A stretch of DNA of 48,939 bases from Nocardia kruczakiae NBRC 101016 (GTDB lineage: Bacteria > Actinomycetota > Actinomycetes > Mycobacteriales > Mycobacteriaceae): NCBI RefSeq assembly GCF_001612965.1, contig NZ_BDBL01000053.1, positions 1 through 48,939 on the forward strand, in the 5' to 3' direction. The notes below the pieces were generated by a model that saw nothing but the letters and a program-made list of their open reading frames with translations, was not told the origin of the DNA and did not search any database. This document shows, one piece after another, positions 31,914 to 40,030 of this stretch. Within the stretch, counting starts at the first letter, position 1. Each line of letters starts with the position of its first letter. The translations under genes and the position numbers were made by a program.

Positions 31914-32948
31914 TCATCGAGTCGCCGTCGGCACCACCGCGATCCGGTCGGTCTGCATCAGCGCCTGCGCCTGTTTCAGCATCCGCAGTGTCGGCGTCAC
32001 CTCCACGTCGACGATCCCGTCCAGAGCCCCCAGCCGCTCGGTGAGGTAGCGGTACAGGTGCGAGCTGTCGCGGCAGACGATGGAGACGACCAGATTGGTG
32101 GGCCCGGTGGTGGCCGCCACGAACGCCGTCTCCGGATGGGTGGCGATCGCCCGGCCGATGGCGTCGAGCTCGGCAGGATGCGTCCGCACCCACAGCGACG
32201 CCCGCACGGCGTACCCCATGCGCTCGATGGCGAAATCGAGATCGAAATACAGCACGCCGGCCGCCGTCAGCTCGGACATCCGCCGCGCGACCCGGGTTGG
32301 GCTCCAGCCGGTTTCGGCCGCCAGCCGGGCATAGGAGGCGCGCCCGTCGCGGGCCAGCAGGGCGAGCATCGCCTCGTCGGCCGCGGACAGCTCCATCGGC
32401 GAGTCGGGTCCGCGCTGATCGTTCATCGCGGGCCTCGGTCCCAGCTGCCGCAACTGTTCCGCGGTCAGCAGCCTGCTGTACCGTGGCCACTCCTCCGCCA
32501 GCGGGAATCGGTGGATGATCTCGTAGGCCATCAATCCGGTGACCTGACTGGCTCGCGGAAGGACGTTGAGCAGCAACGCGTCTCGTTGTTCGATCGAGCG
32601 CGGGCGGCTCACGCAGGTGACCTCCGAACCGGTCGACAGCAGCGCCACCCAGCTCACGTCCGGCAGCCGCGCCAGCGATTCGGCGAGCCGCCACGCCTTG
32701 TCCGGGGTCGACCGCACCCGCAGCATCCAGCGCGTATTCCCCAGCGGCATGGCGTTGACCTGGCCGGAGACGTGCAGGATGCCGCGTTGGCGCATCGACC
32801 GGAAGCGGCGGGCCACGGTCTGTTCGGAGACACCGAGGATCGCGCCCAGCGTGGCGAACGGGATGCGGGCATCGGTGACCAAGCCGTGCACGATCTGCTT
32901 GTCGAGCGGATCGAGAACGGAGGATTCGAGTTCGTCTTCGGGGTTCAC
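31914..32948 (-). CDS. Lrp/AsnC-family regulator with two HTH-RAM modules
   Basis: This 344-residue protein comprises two Lrp/AsnC units in tandem. The first begins LDPLDKQIVHGLVTDARIPFATLG with helix-turn-helix SEQTVARRFRSM. The second begins LSAADEAMLALLARDGRASYARLA with TRVARRMSELTAAG. Each is followed by a RAM-type ligand domain. Ordinary Lrp proteins have one unit of about 150 residues. The GTG at 32948 has CGGAGA eight bases upstream. It is divergent from a DHA2 transporter, with a palindrome between, so it probably controls that pump in response to an amino acid or similar ligand. Confidence 0.88.
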   Translation of the reverse strand: MNPEDELESSVLDPLDKQIVHGLVTDARIPFATLGAILGVSEQTVARRFRSMRQRGILHVSGQVNAMPLGNTRWMLRVRSTPDKAWRLAESLARLPDVSWVALLSTGSEVTCVSRPRSIEQRDALLLNVLPRASQVTGLMAYEIIHRFPLAEEWPRYSRLLTAEQLRQLGPRPAMNDQRGPDSPMELSAADEAMLALLARDGRASYARLAAETGWSPTRVARRMSELTAAGVLYFDLDFAIERMGYAVRASLWVRTHPAELDAIGRAIATHPETAFVAATTGPTNLVVSIVCRDSSHLYRYLTERLGALDGIVDVEVTPTLRMLKQAQALMQTDRIAVVPTATR

Positions 32949-32977
32949 AGGCGGAATCTCCGATTGATGGCCGGGTA

Positions 32978-32996
32978 GCTGGATGAATATTCCAGC
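32978..32996. promoter_or_regulatory. Operator-like palindrome between Lrp and MFS genes
   Basis: GCTGGA and TCCAGC flank the AT-rich centre TGAATAT, making a 19-bp site midway in the 96-base divergent region. Symmetry with an AT-rich core resembles Lrp/AsnC sites. Confidence 0.55.
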
Positions 32997-33044
32997 ATCT
33001 CGCACGCTTGGCGTCGATATCGTTCGCCCTACCCGGAGGTCGCC

Positions 33045-34454
33045 ATGCGGAAATGGCTCCCCTTGTTCGCGGCGTGCCTCGGCACGCTGATGCTGCTCAT
33101 CGACGTCACCATCGTCAACGTCGCACTTCCCGACATCGCCGCCGATCTCGGCACCGGACTGTCGAGCCTGCAGTGGGTCGTCGACGGCTATGCGCTGGGC
33201 CTGGCCGCACTGCTGCTGGTTCTGGGTTCGTTCGCCGATCGGTTCGGCGCCAAACCCACCTATCTCGCGGGCCTCGTGGTTTTCGCCGCCGCCTCACTGG
33301 CGTGCGGACTGGCCCAGTCCTCGGCCCTGCTGGTGGCCGCGCGGGCCGTGCAGGGCATAGGCGGTGCGGCCATGTTCGCGACCACGCTGTCGCTGCTGCA
33401 CGCCACCTACACCGGCCGTGATCGCGGCACCGCCTTCGGCGCCTGGGGTGCGGTCGCGGGGGCGGCCGCCGGCATCGGTGTGGTGCTCGGCGGGGTGCTG
33501 ACCGACCTGCTGTCGTGGCGTTGGATCTTCCTGGTGAACCTGCCGATCGCGGCCGTCACCATCGCGCTGTCGCTGTACGCCTTCGGCCCCTCGCCACGCC
33601 GCCCCGGCCGTGGCGTGGACCTCGCCGGAATGGCCGCCTTCGCCGTCGCGGCCACCGCGCTGACCTACGGCATCATCCGGGGCGGGGAGGACGGGTGGGG
33701 CGACGGCGCGGCAGTCGCCACGCTGATCCTCGGCGCGATCGCGGTCGGCTGCTTCCTCCTCGTCGAATCACGCAGCGCCACACCGATGTTCCCGCTCGCA
33801 CTGTTGCGCAACCGGGAGTTCGCGGCCACCCTCGTCGCTGCGGCGGGCTTCAATTTCGCCGCCTTCGCGAGCAGCCCCCTCATCTCCCTGTGGCTGCAGC
33901 AGCCGTTGCAGCTCAGCCCGCTGCGCGCCGGACTGTCCATGCTGCCGATGGCGGCGACGGCGTTCGTGGTCTCCGGCGCGTTCGGGCGGTGGCTGCACGA
34001 CGTGGCGCCCCGCTGGACCATCGGCGGCGGATTGGTGATCACCGGTATCGGGGCGGGCCTGCTGGGCGTGATCGACACCGGATCGACCTGGAGTGCACTA
34101 CTTTTCGGTTACGTGGTGATCGGCATCGGCATCGGCGTGCTCGCGCCGCCGCTGGTGGCGGTCGCGATGGCCGCGGTGCCCCCGCAGCAGAGCGGCACCG
34201 CCGCCGGGGCGGTCAACACCGCACGTCAACTGGGCCTCGCCCTCGGGGTCGCGGTACTCGGCACGGTATTCCGCAGCGCGGCCGGCGAGGGCCGGATCAC
34301 GGTGTCGCGGTTCGTGTCCGGGCTCGACGCCGCCGTCGCGGTGGCGGCGGGGGTGGGCATCGTTCTCGGCCTCGTCGCCTTCGCCCTGTTCCGTCCTCGT
34401 ACCCGGAGCGCCGGGACAGCGGAGCCGGCCGCCGCCGAGATTCCGGTCGGCTGA
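33045..34454 (+). CDS. DHA2-family MFS transporter
   Basis: This 469-residue, 14-helix type efflux transporter has LIDVTIVNVALPDIA in helix 1, SFADRFGAKPTYLAG (motif A), and the motif C-like GAAAGIGVVLGGVLTD. GGAGG lies five bases before the ATG. It is a separate lineage from the pump at 5624. It is divergently paired with the double Lrp regulator. Candidate substrates are drugs or amino-acid-derived metabolites, the latter suggested only by the regulator type. Confidence 0.93.
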   Translation: MRKWLPLFAACLGTLMLLIDVTIVNVALPDIAADLGTGLSSLQWVVDGYALGLAALLLVLGSFADRFGAKPTYLAGLVVFAAASLACGLAQSSALLVAARAVQGIGGAAMFATTLSLLHATYTGRDRGTAFGAWGAVAGAAAGIGVVLGGVLTDLLSWRWIFLVNLPIAAVTIALSLYAFGPSPRRPGRGVDLAGMAAFAVAATALTYGIIRGGEDGWGDGAAVATLILGAIAVGCFLLVESRSATPMFPLALLRNREFAATLVAAAGFNFAAFASSPLISLWLQQPLQLSPLRAGLSMLPMAATAFVVSGAFGRWLHDVAPRWTIGGGLVITGIGAGLLGVIDTGSTWSALLFGYVVIGIGIGVLAPPLVAVAMAAVPPQQSGTAAGAVNTARQLGLALGVAVLGTVFRSAAGEGRITVSRFVSGLDAAVAVAAGVGIVLGLVAFALFRPRTRSAGTAEPAAAEIPVG

Positions 34455-34497
34455 ACCGGCGCCGCGGCACAGTGCCGATTCCCTGGAGAGGGTGCGG

Positions 34498-34971
34498 TCA
34501 CCCTTCGGGCCCGAGCCCCGCCGGCAGTCGCGGCGGGGTTCCCTGAGTCCAGGTGATGCGCAGCGACGACGCCCGGATCCGCCAGCCGTCGGGCGTCCGG
34601 GCCAATTCGGTGTCGGCATGCCCGGCGGAGATGAAGACCGCCTCGGAACCGTCGGCGAGGACATGAGTGCTCAGCTGAGCGCCGCGCGCGGTGGCGCGGT
34701 CGCCGTCGAGTTCGATCACCGCGTTGGTGCCCAGATGGACGGTCCGGTCGAACAGCGCCATTCCGCGCCGGATATGCGCGAGTACGGCGTCGCGGCCGCG
34801 GACGGTGCCGATCGGCATTTCCGCGGTCGCGTCCTCGGTGTAGTAGGTCCGCGCCCACCGATCGTCGAATACGCCGTCGTCGAGTGACCGCAGATAGCGG
34901 TCCAGCAGGTCGGTTATCTCGGACCGGTCCAGTAGTTCCCGAATCCGGTTCTCGGTGATCTCGGTATCCAT
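34498..34971 (-). CDS. SnoaL-like/NTF2-family protein
   Basis: This 157-residue cone-fold protein of the SnoaL_4 type shows ITDLLDRYLRSLDDGVFDDRWARTYYTEDA, with the classic early helix and YxxDA turn, then GRDAVLAHI and GTNAVIELDGDRATARG strands, closing with DGWRIRASSL. Such proteins are small hydrolases, isomerases or ligand-binding proteins. The ATG at 34971 was chosen over an ATG at 34986 by family length. It is convergent with the DHA2 gene and 67 bases downstream of the DUF3046 stop. Confidence 0.85.
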   Translation of the reverse strand: MDTEITENRIRELLDRSEITDLLDRYLRSLDDGVFDDRWARTYYTEDATAEMPIGTVRGRDAVLAHIRRGMALFDRTVHLGTNAVIELDGDRATARGAQLSTHVLADGSEAVFISAGHADTELARTPDGWRIRASSLRITWTQGTPPRLPAGLGPEG

Positions 34972-35038
34972 GCGACAAGCCTGCAACCTCGACCGAACTC
35001 GAGGTCAAGATCGCTGTGACGCAGCCGACGGCCGCCGC

Positions 35039-35233
35039 TCACCAGCGGCTCTTCGGTATGTCGAATTCGGCGCACAGGGCACGCCAGACCTCGCGGGGGT
35101 CGATACCGTCCTCGATCGCCTGGGAGCCGGTACGGCCGTTCATCGAGGGCAGGACATGATCAGCCAGCAGCAGGTCGCCGCGGGCGACGCCGAATTCGGT
35201 ATGCAAGAGTTCCTGAAATTCAGTCAACCGCAC
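35039..35233 (-). CDS. DUF3046 protein (Rv2738c-type)
   Basis: This 64-residue protein is recognised as DUF3046: RLTEFQELLHTEFG at the start, LLADHVLPSMNGRTGSQAIEDG in the middle, and DPREVWRALCAEFDIPKSRW at the end. The GTG at 35233 begins the conserved region. This actinobacterial family usually lies immediately upstream of recA. Here an Lrp regulator, an MFS pump and an NTF2-like gene have been inserted between. Function unknown. Confidence 0.9.
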   Translation of the reverse strand: MRLTEFQELLHTEFGVARGDLLLADHVLPSMNGRTGSQAIEDGIDPREVWRALCAEFDIPKSRW

Positions 35234-35279
35234 CGTGCCGAGGGTACCGGTCGCCCGCGAACCGCCGGCGGTGGCGCGG

Positions 35280-36443
35280 TCAGCTCGCGCGCGCCCGGTC
35301 CAGTGTGCGATGACAGATGTCGATCGGATCGGCGACCTCGGAGGCGGTGGCCGCGGCCGCCGCGGCGGCCTTGCGATAGGACTCGTCGCCGAGGACGGTA
35401 TGCACCGCCGCGCGCAGCGATTCGGGCGTGAACGGCCGCACCAGCAGCGAACTTCCTTGGCGGACCGCACGATTGGCGAGTTCCCACTGATCACCACCAC
35501 CGGGCACGGTGACGATCGGCACGCCGGCGAGCAGAGTTTTGGCCAGCAACCCGTGCCCTCCGCCGCCGACCACCACGGCGGCATGTCGCAACAGCTCGTC
35601 CTGCCGGCCCAGCCCGGCCGTCGCCCACGGCGGAAGGTCCGCCGGCGGCGTATCGAGCATCGAGATCGCCACGCGCACCTCGCTGTCCGCGAGCGCCTCC
35701 AGCGCACCGGTCGCCAGATCACCGAATCCGGTCCGGGCCGTGGACGGCGCGACCACGACCAGCGGCCGGTCACCGGGTGGCGGCGCCAGCGCCTCCGACG
35801 TCGGCTCCCACAGCAGAGGCCCCACCACATGCGCGTCCTGCGGCCAATCCGGCCGCTCGACCTCCAGAGCGGGCAGTGTGGCGATCAACCGGGCATCCGG
35901 GCCGGGATCCAGCTCCGGCAGCCCCACGCTCGCTCGTGCCGCACCCCGCTGGCGATCGCCGCGGGTGATCGCGCGCGCGGTCAGCCCGCGCAGCACCGTA
36001 TCGCGCATCCGCCCACGCAGGCCCTCGCCCGGCGCGAGCCCACTACCGATGGGCGGCAACGCTTTCGACGGCAGATACAGCGGATGCGGCGACAGCTCGA
36101 CCCACGGCACCCCCAGCCGCTCGGCGGCCATCCCGCCGCCGGCGGTGAGCACATCCGAGACCACCAGCTCCGGCAGCATCGCACTGAGGTCGGGCAGGAT
36201 CTCCGAGGAGATGTGGGCCGCTCGGTCATGGATGCGCGCACCCGCATCGGCGTCGTCGTCCTGCGGGCGCGGCGCCAAACCCTTCAACCGCCGCACCGCG
36301 ATCCCCGCCTCGCGCGCCGCATCGAACCAGCGCGGACTGGTGAACAACACAGGATCATCGCCCGCCTGGAGAAACCGCAGACACAGCGCGATCGCCGGAA
36401 ACGCATGACCCGGATCCGGACCCGCGACGACAGCCACTCGCAT
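35280..36443 (-). CDS. GT1/MGT-family glycosyltransferase (Rv2739c-type)
   Basis: This 387-residue UDP-glycosyltransferase-like protein has the N-terminal acceptor domain start VAVVAGPDPGHAFPAIALCLRF. The C-terminal donor site reads VVVGGGGHGLLAKTLLAGVPIVTVPGGGDQWELANRA, the actinobacterial version of the HGGxGT...DQ motif. It matches the gene beside DUF3046 and recA in mycobacteria. The ATG at 36443 was chosen at the start of the Rossmann strand. It is 46 bases upstream of the DUF3046 start in the same direction of transcription, so they may be co-transcribed. Sugar and acceptor unknown. Confidence 0.88.
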   Translation of the reverse strand: MRVAVVAGPDPGHAFPAIALCLRFLQAGDDPVLFTSPRWFDAAREAGIAVRRLKGLAPRPQDDDADAGARIHDRAAHISSEILPDLSAMLPELVVSDVLTAGGGMAAERLGVPWVELSPHPLYLPSKALPPIGSGLAPGEGLRGRMRDTVLRGLTARAITRGDRQRGAARASVGLPELDPGPDARLIATLPALEVERPDWPQDAHVVGPLLWEPTSEALAPPPGDRPLVVVAPSTARTGFGDLATGALEALADSEVRVAISMLDTPPADLPPWATAGLGRQDELLRHAAVVVGGGGHGLLAKTLLAGVPIVTVPGGGDQWELANRAVRQGSSLLVRPFTPESLRAAVHTVLGDESYRKAAAAAAATASEVADPIDICHRTLDRARAS

Positions 36444-36551
36444 GCGCCCCACCATGCCATACCCCGCCACCACCCGATGCCGGGCGGGCACAGCTACCCG
36501 ACGGTCATGAACGCCGCCGGAACCGATCGTGGCCGCTCACAGTACCGGCGG

Positions 36552-37265
36552 TCAGTCGGCGAAGTGGTACAGCTCGAACCCGACCGCCCGCTCGGCAGCG
36601 AAACCGGCGTGCGGTCCCGTGGCCCGATCCACGATGGCGCGAGCCCGATCCGCCACCGGCTCGTCACTGAGCGCGCTCAGGTAGCGGCTGTGCTGCATCA
36701 GCGAATCCACCGCGGCCCGAACGGTATCGGTGACGTCCACCGCATGCGTCACCACCGGACCCACCACCGCGGCCCAGCGCGGCGTCCAGATCGGCAATTC
36801 GGCCAGCTCCGGAAAGATCCATTCGTTGCCCGCATCCGAGATAGCGTCCAGCGCACTGCGCCCCACCGCGCGATGATCGGCGCTGTTCGCATAGCCGGGC
36901 GCCCACGTATCGCCGAAATTGAACAACACCACCATCTCCGGACGATGCCGTCGGATCGCGGCGGCCAGATCGCGGCGCAAACCGAGCCCACCCTCGACCC
37001 GCCCGTCCGGATAGCCCAGGAACTCCACCTCCTCGACGCCGACCGCACGCGCCGAGGCGATCTCCTCCTGCTGCCGCAACGGGCCGCACTCGGCCGGTGG
37101 CAGGCCCGCGATGCCGGCCTCACCGCTGGTGGCCAGCAGATACCGGATGTCCTTACCCTGTTTCGTCCAGCGAGCCACCGCGGCCGCGGCACCGTACTCG
37201 ATATCGTCGGGATGGGCGACGATCACCAGACCGCGCTGCCAATCCTCGGGTAGATGGGCTGTAAT
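36552..37265 (-). CDS. PIG-L family deacetylase with apparent AUU start
   Basis: This 237-residue zinc-dependent deacetylase of the MshB/PIG-L superfamily has the metal motif VIVAHPDDIEYG and the second ligand block NSADHRAVGRSALDAI. GlcNAc-type substrates are usual for the family. No ATG, GTG or TTG lies at the expected N-terminus. The ATT at 37265 has a perfect GGAGG five bases upstream and yields the family-like N-terminus ITAHLPEDWQRGLVIVAHPDD. A TTG at 37361 is the only longer option and would add 32 residues translated from an inverted repeat. Rare AUU starts are known (infC). Family certain; start inferred. Confidence 0.85.
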   Translation of the reverse strand: MTAHLPEDWQRGLVIVAHPDDIEYGAAAAVARWTKQGKDIRYLLATSGEAGIAGLPPAECGPLRQQEEIASARAVGVEEVEFLGYPDGRVEGGLGLRRDLAAAIRRHRPEMVVLFNFGDTWAPGYANSADHRAVGRSALDAISDAGNEWIFPELAELPIWTPRWAAVVGPVVTHAVDVTDTVRAAVDSLMQHSRYLSALSDEPVADRARAIVDRATGPHAGFAAERAVGFELYHFAD

Positions 37266-37289
37266 TTTGGCCTCCGCTTCGCTCCGGCG

Positions 37290-37381
37290 GGTTCTCGGCC
37301 CTGTGCCTCGATTTTTCCCTCCTCCGCTCGGTCGCTGCGCTCCCTCGCTCCGTCGGTCCAAAATCGAGGCGGCCGAGAACC
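37290..37381. repeat. Large imperfect inverted repeat upstream of the PIG-L gene
   Basis: GGTTCTCGGCC (37290-37300) pairs with GGCCGAGAACC (37371-37381), and GCCTCGATTTT (37305-37315) with AAAATCGAGGC (37360-37370). The stem is 22 bp with a four-base bulge, and the 44-base loop is rich in CGCTC motifs. It resembles a small palindromic interspersed element or a leader attenuator. Confidence 0.7.
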
Positions 37382-37450
37382 ATGAAAGTTCACCGCTTGC
37401 GAAACGCTAACACAGCAAGTCTTCTCGGCTTCGTAGTCGTGAAACAGCAA

Positions 37451-37482
37451 CGGGCCGTTCGGCTTTCGTACCGAACGGCCCG
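37451..37482 (-). terminator. Terminator of the small membrane gene
   Basis: CGGGCCGTTCGG pairs perfectly with CCGAACGGCCCG (12 bp, eight-base loop), 12 bases after the stop of the 57-residue membrane gene on the minus strand, followed there by TTGCTGTTTC. Confidence 0.8.
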
Positions 37483-37493
37483 GGTGTGGCTCG

Positions 37494-37667
37494 CTACAGT
37501 TTGGTGACCGTCGACTTGTTCGAGCCGGAGACGGCCTTGTACAGCAGGTACAGGCCGAAGACCACGACGCTGATCATCAGGATCGGGAACAGCGCCTTGA
37601 CCAGCGCGCCGATCACGATCAGCGCCAGCCACACGAGCGCGACGACGCCCAGAATCTTCCAGAACAT
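37494..37667 (-). CDS. Small membrane protein beside the psp genes
   Basis: This 57-residue protein is nearly all hydrophobic: FWKILGVVALVWLALIVIGALV and FPILMISVVVFGLYLLY make two helices, ending in a basic Ser/Lys tail (SGSNKSTVTKL). Of two adjacent ATGs, the one at 37667 has GGGAGG at the ideal seven-base spacing. A strong terminator follows. It lies downstream of the PspM-like gene after 207 bases, where M. tuberculosis carries PspN (Rv2742c). It is unrelated in size, so its link to envelope stress is only positional. Confidence 0.75.
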   Translation of the reverse strand: MFWKILGVVALVWLALIVIGALVKALFPILMISVVVFGLYLLYKAVSGSNKSTVTKL

Positions 37668-37874
37668 GTCCATTCCTCCCGAAGGTTTCCGAACCGCCGT
37701 CAGCGCGATCCGACTCCTCCATACTGTCAACTCGGCGCCGGAAAATCACCAGGTCACGACCGATATCCGGGAAATCTCAGGGTGAACCCCTAGCCGGATC
37801 ACCCGCGAGGATCGGTCCGCGAACCGGGATATCGCCCCCGTGCGGCCGTAAAGGTACGGATGCCGCCGCCGCGT

Positions 37875-38966
37875 TCAGCGCCGGTCGGCGAGGTCGGTGA
37901 GTGCCTGGGCCCAGCCGTCCAGACGGTCGGCCGCCTCGCGCACGGTGAACATGGCCCAGCCGAAGTCGTCCGCCGGTGTCGCCGCTGTGCTCGCTCCGGC
38001 CGCCAGCATCTCACCGGCGGCGGCGACGAGCTGCTCGTATTCGGTCACTCCGGCGTCCAGCCGATCGACCATCGCGCCCGATTGGTGCCGCAACCGCGCC
38101 CCGGCATGTGAGGTCGCGACCACCTCGAGCGCCTTCTCCATGGCCACGATGTCCCCGGCGAGAGCGTGCAGGGCGGCGGCCCCGGATGCCGCGGTTGCCA
38201 CGGTGTCGGCGAAATCGTCGGCCGGCACTCGTCCGCTCGCCTCGATCTGACGGCCGAGGGCGTAAAAAGCTCGTTCCGCCCGGACCAGCCGGGCGATGGG
38301 CGCCCGCGCCGCGGACTGCACCGCGGGCAGCCGACGCGGGACGAACGCCGCGGGCGGCAAGGGGTTTCGACGTAACTCGAGGTATCGGCGGGTACTCACC
38401 GCCGCGCCCGTCACCAGCGCGGCCGCACCGCCACCGACCACGACAACCGCCCACACGGGGGCCGAGATGGCGACCAGTCCGGCCGTTCCCAGCGCGGTCA
38501 CGCCCGAGGCCGCACTCCAGCGGAGGCTGCGCCGCCGCACCCGCCGTCGGCGGCGAAGTTCCCGCTCCCGCGGGTCGGCCCACTTCCGGACCGCGTGCAA
38601 GGCGAATTCCCCGGCGTCGCGCAATGCGCCCGGAACCCGCCTGGCGCGTGCCAGCTGATCGTCCTCGGTCGGGGTGTGGGTCGAAGAATTCCGAAACGCG
38701 CTCGGGCTGTCCGTCTCCGATGCGGGAGCGAATGTCGGTCGGCCGGACGGGACCGTACCGGAAACACGATGCCGCTCAATGGATTCGGCGATCGACTGCC
38801 ACGCGGCAGCGTCGCCGACGGGTGGCGAGGCCGAGGGTGGCGTCCGCGTCGTATCGGCCGACGGTGCGGCGGAGGCGGGCGGCGCGGACGCGGCGCTGCG
38901 AGCAGATCGGGACCAGGGCCGCGCACGAGTCGACGCGGGCTCGTTACCTGCCCGCGTTCGCCCCAT
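37875..38966 (-). CDS. pspM: PspM-like membrane protein (Rv2743c-type)
   Basis: This 363-residue protein has a low-complexity N-terminus of about 110 residues (Ala/Pro/Ser/Thr), then a very basic stretch RERELRRRRRVRRRSLRW. Two close hydrophobic helices follow (VTALGTAGLVAISAPVWAV and VVVGGGAAALVTGAAV), then a long helical soluble domain. Order and topology match M. tuberculosis Rv2743c, the PspM partner of PspA in the clgR-pspA-rv2743c-rv2742c system. It lies 32 bases after pspA, so co-transcription is likely. It probably anchors PspA at the stressed membrane. Confidence 0.75.
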   Translation of the reverse strand: MGRTRAGNEPASTRARPWSRSARSAASAPPASAAPSADTTRTPPSASPPVGDAAAWQSIAESIERHRVSGTVPSGRPTFAPASETDSPSAFRNSSTHTPTEDDQLARARRVPGALRDAGEFALHAVRKWADPRERELRRRRRVRRRSLRWSAASGVTALGTAGLVAISAPVWAVVVVGGGAAALVTGAAVSTRRYLELRRNPLPPAAFVPRRLPAVQSAARAPIARLVRAERAFYALGRQIEASGRVPADDFADTVATAASGAAALHALAGDIVAMEKALEVVATSHAGARLRHQSGAMVDRLDAGVTEYEQLVAAAGEMLAAGASTAATPADDFGWAMFTVREAADRLDGWAQALTDLADRR

Positions 38967-38998
38967 CTGCCCAGCCTTCCGATCGACCCGCGACGCGC

Positions 38999-39811
38999 TT
39001 ACTGCTGCGCGGCCTGGCCCTTGTTCACCTGCGGCTGAGCCGGGTTGGGGATCGACTGACCGGCGGAGTCACCCGACGGCAGCGCGTCGCCACGCATGGA
39101 GGCACGGATCTGCTCGAGGCGGTTGTGGCCGGCCATCTGCACGCTGGCCTGCTGCACCTCCATCATGCGGCCCTGCACGGTGTTCTGCGCGAGCTCGGCG
39201 GCGCCCAGCGCGTTGGCGTAACGACGCTCGATCTTCTCGCGCACCGCGTCCAGGCTGGGGGTGCTGCCGGGGGCGGACAGCGTCGAATCCATCTGCTGCA
39301 GCGAGGCGGAGACCTGCTCCTGCATCTTGGCCTGCTCGAGCTGGCTGAGCAGCTTGGTGCGCTCGGCGACCTTCTGCTGCAGCAGCATGGCGTTCTGCTC
39401 GACCGCCTTCTTGGCCTGGGCGGCGGCCTGCAGCGACTGGTCGTGCAGCACCTTCAGGTCCTCGACGGACTGTTCGGCGGTGACCAGCTGGGCGGCGAAC
39501 GCCTCGGCGGCGTTGGTGTACTGGATCGCCTTGTCGGTGTCGCCGGCGGCGTTGGCCTGGTCGGCCAGCTGCACGGCCTGGCGGGCATTGGCGTTGAGCT
39601 TCTCGACCTCGTCGAGCTGACGGTTGAGCTTCATCTCCAGCTGGCGCTGGTTACCGATCACCGACGCCGCCTGCTGCGACAGGGCCTGGTGCTGACGCTG
39701 GGCTTCCTCGATAGCCTGCTGAATCTGCACCTTCGGATCCGCATGCTCCTCGATCTTCGAATCGAAGAGGGCCATCAGGTACTTCCAGGCCTTCACGAAC
39801 GGATTAGCCAT
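38999..39811 (-). CDS. pspA: Phage-shock protein PspA (35-kDa antigen homologue)
   Basis: This 270-residue ESCRT-III-related PspA/IM30 protein has the amphipathic membrane-binding start MANPFVKAWKYLMALFD followed by long coiled coils (IEEAQRQHQALSQQ, LEMKLNRQLDEVEKLNANA). The tail is Pro/Gln/Asn-rich, as in mycobacterial PspA. Length equals the M. tuberculosis protein as I recall it. It stabilises damaged membranes. A terminator separates it from clgR, and its own upstream region has a SigE-like GGAAAC-N18-CGTC sequence. Confidence 0.95.
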   Translation of the reverse strand: MANPFVKAWKYLMALFDSKIEEHADPKVQIQQAIEEAQRQHQALSQQAASVIGNQRQLEMKLNRQLDEVEKLNANARQAVQLADQANAAGDTDKAIQYTNAAEAFAAQLVTAEQSVEDLKVLHDQSLQAAAQAKKAVEQNAMLLQQKVAERTKLLSQLEQAKMQEQVSASLQQMDSTLSAPGSTPSLDAVREKIERRYANALGAAELAQNTVQGRMMEVQQASVQMAGHNRLEQIRASMRGDALPSGDSAGQSIPNPAQPQVNKGQAAQQ

Positions 39812-39935
39812 CGATTGATCCCGCCTCCATCTGACTACGCCGCGCCCCAGCACGGCGGCGGTGCGCGACCGTCACGCACCCCTGTGTCCCTATCCTCCAC
39901 GGCGTCGGATCCGGGCTGCCGAACCGCCCGTAACC

Positions 39936-39963
39936 GACGCTTACAGAGAATCTATCGGTTTCC
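39936..39963 (-). promoter_or_regulatory. Possible SigE-like promoter of pspA
   Basis: On the minus strand GGAAAC is followed after 18 bases by CGTC, close to the mycobacterial SigE pattern GGAAC-N18-CGTT. It lies about 125 bases before the pspA ATG. Two positions deviate, so this is tentative. Confidence 0.35.
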
Positions 39964-39980
39964 GCTCCGTCGTACAGCCT

Positions 39981-40005
39981 TGCCGGCGCCGATCCGGCGC
40001 CGGCA
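39981..40005 (-). terminator. Terminator between clgR and pspA
   Basis: TGCCGGCGCCG-ATC-CGGCGCCGGCA is a perfect 11-bp stem with a three-base loop, 25 bases after the clgR stop. It may end or attenuate clgR transcripts before pspA. Confidence 0.7.
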
Positions 40006-40030
40006 GTCGTGATCGCCGGGTCGCGGCGAG

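Noticed and set aside
34489..34504. AGGGTG-CGGT-CACCCT hairpin between the DHA2 and NTF2 genes
   Set aside because: Only six pairs and overlapping a stop codon; too weak to list as a terminator, though it may contribute.
37799..37804. GGGTGA/TCACCC inverted repeat (with 37780-37785) and CGATATCC/GGATATCG pair near 37.8 kb
   Set aside because: Short arms and long spacers; expected by chance in this composition.
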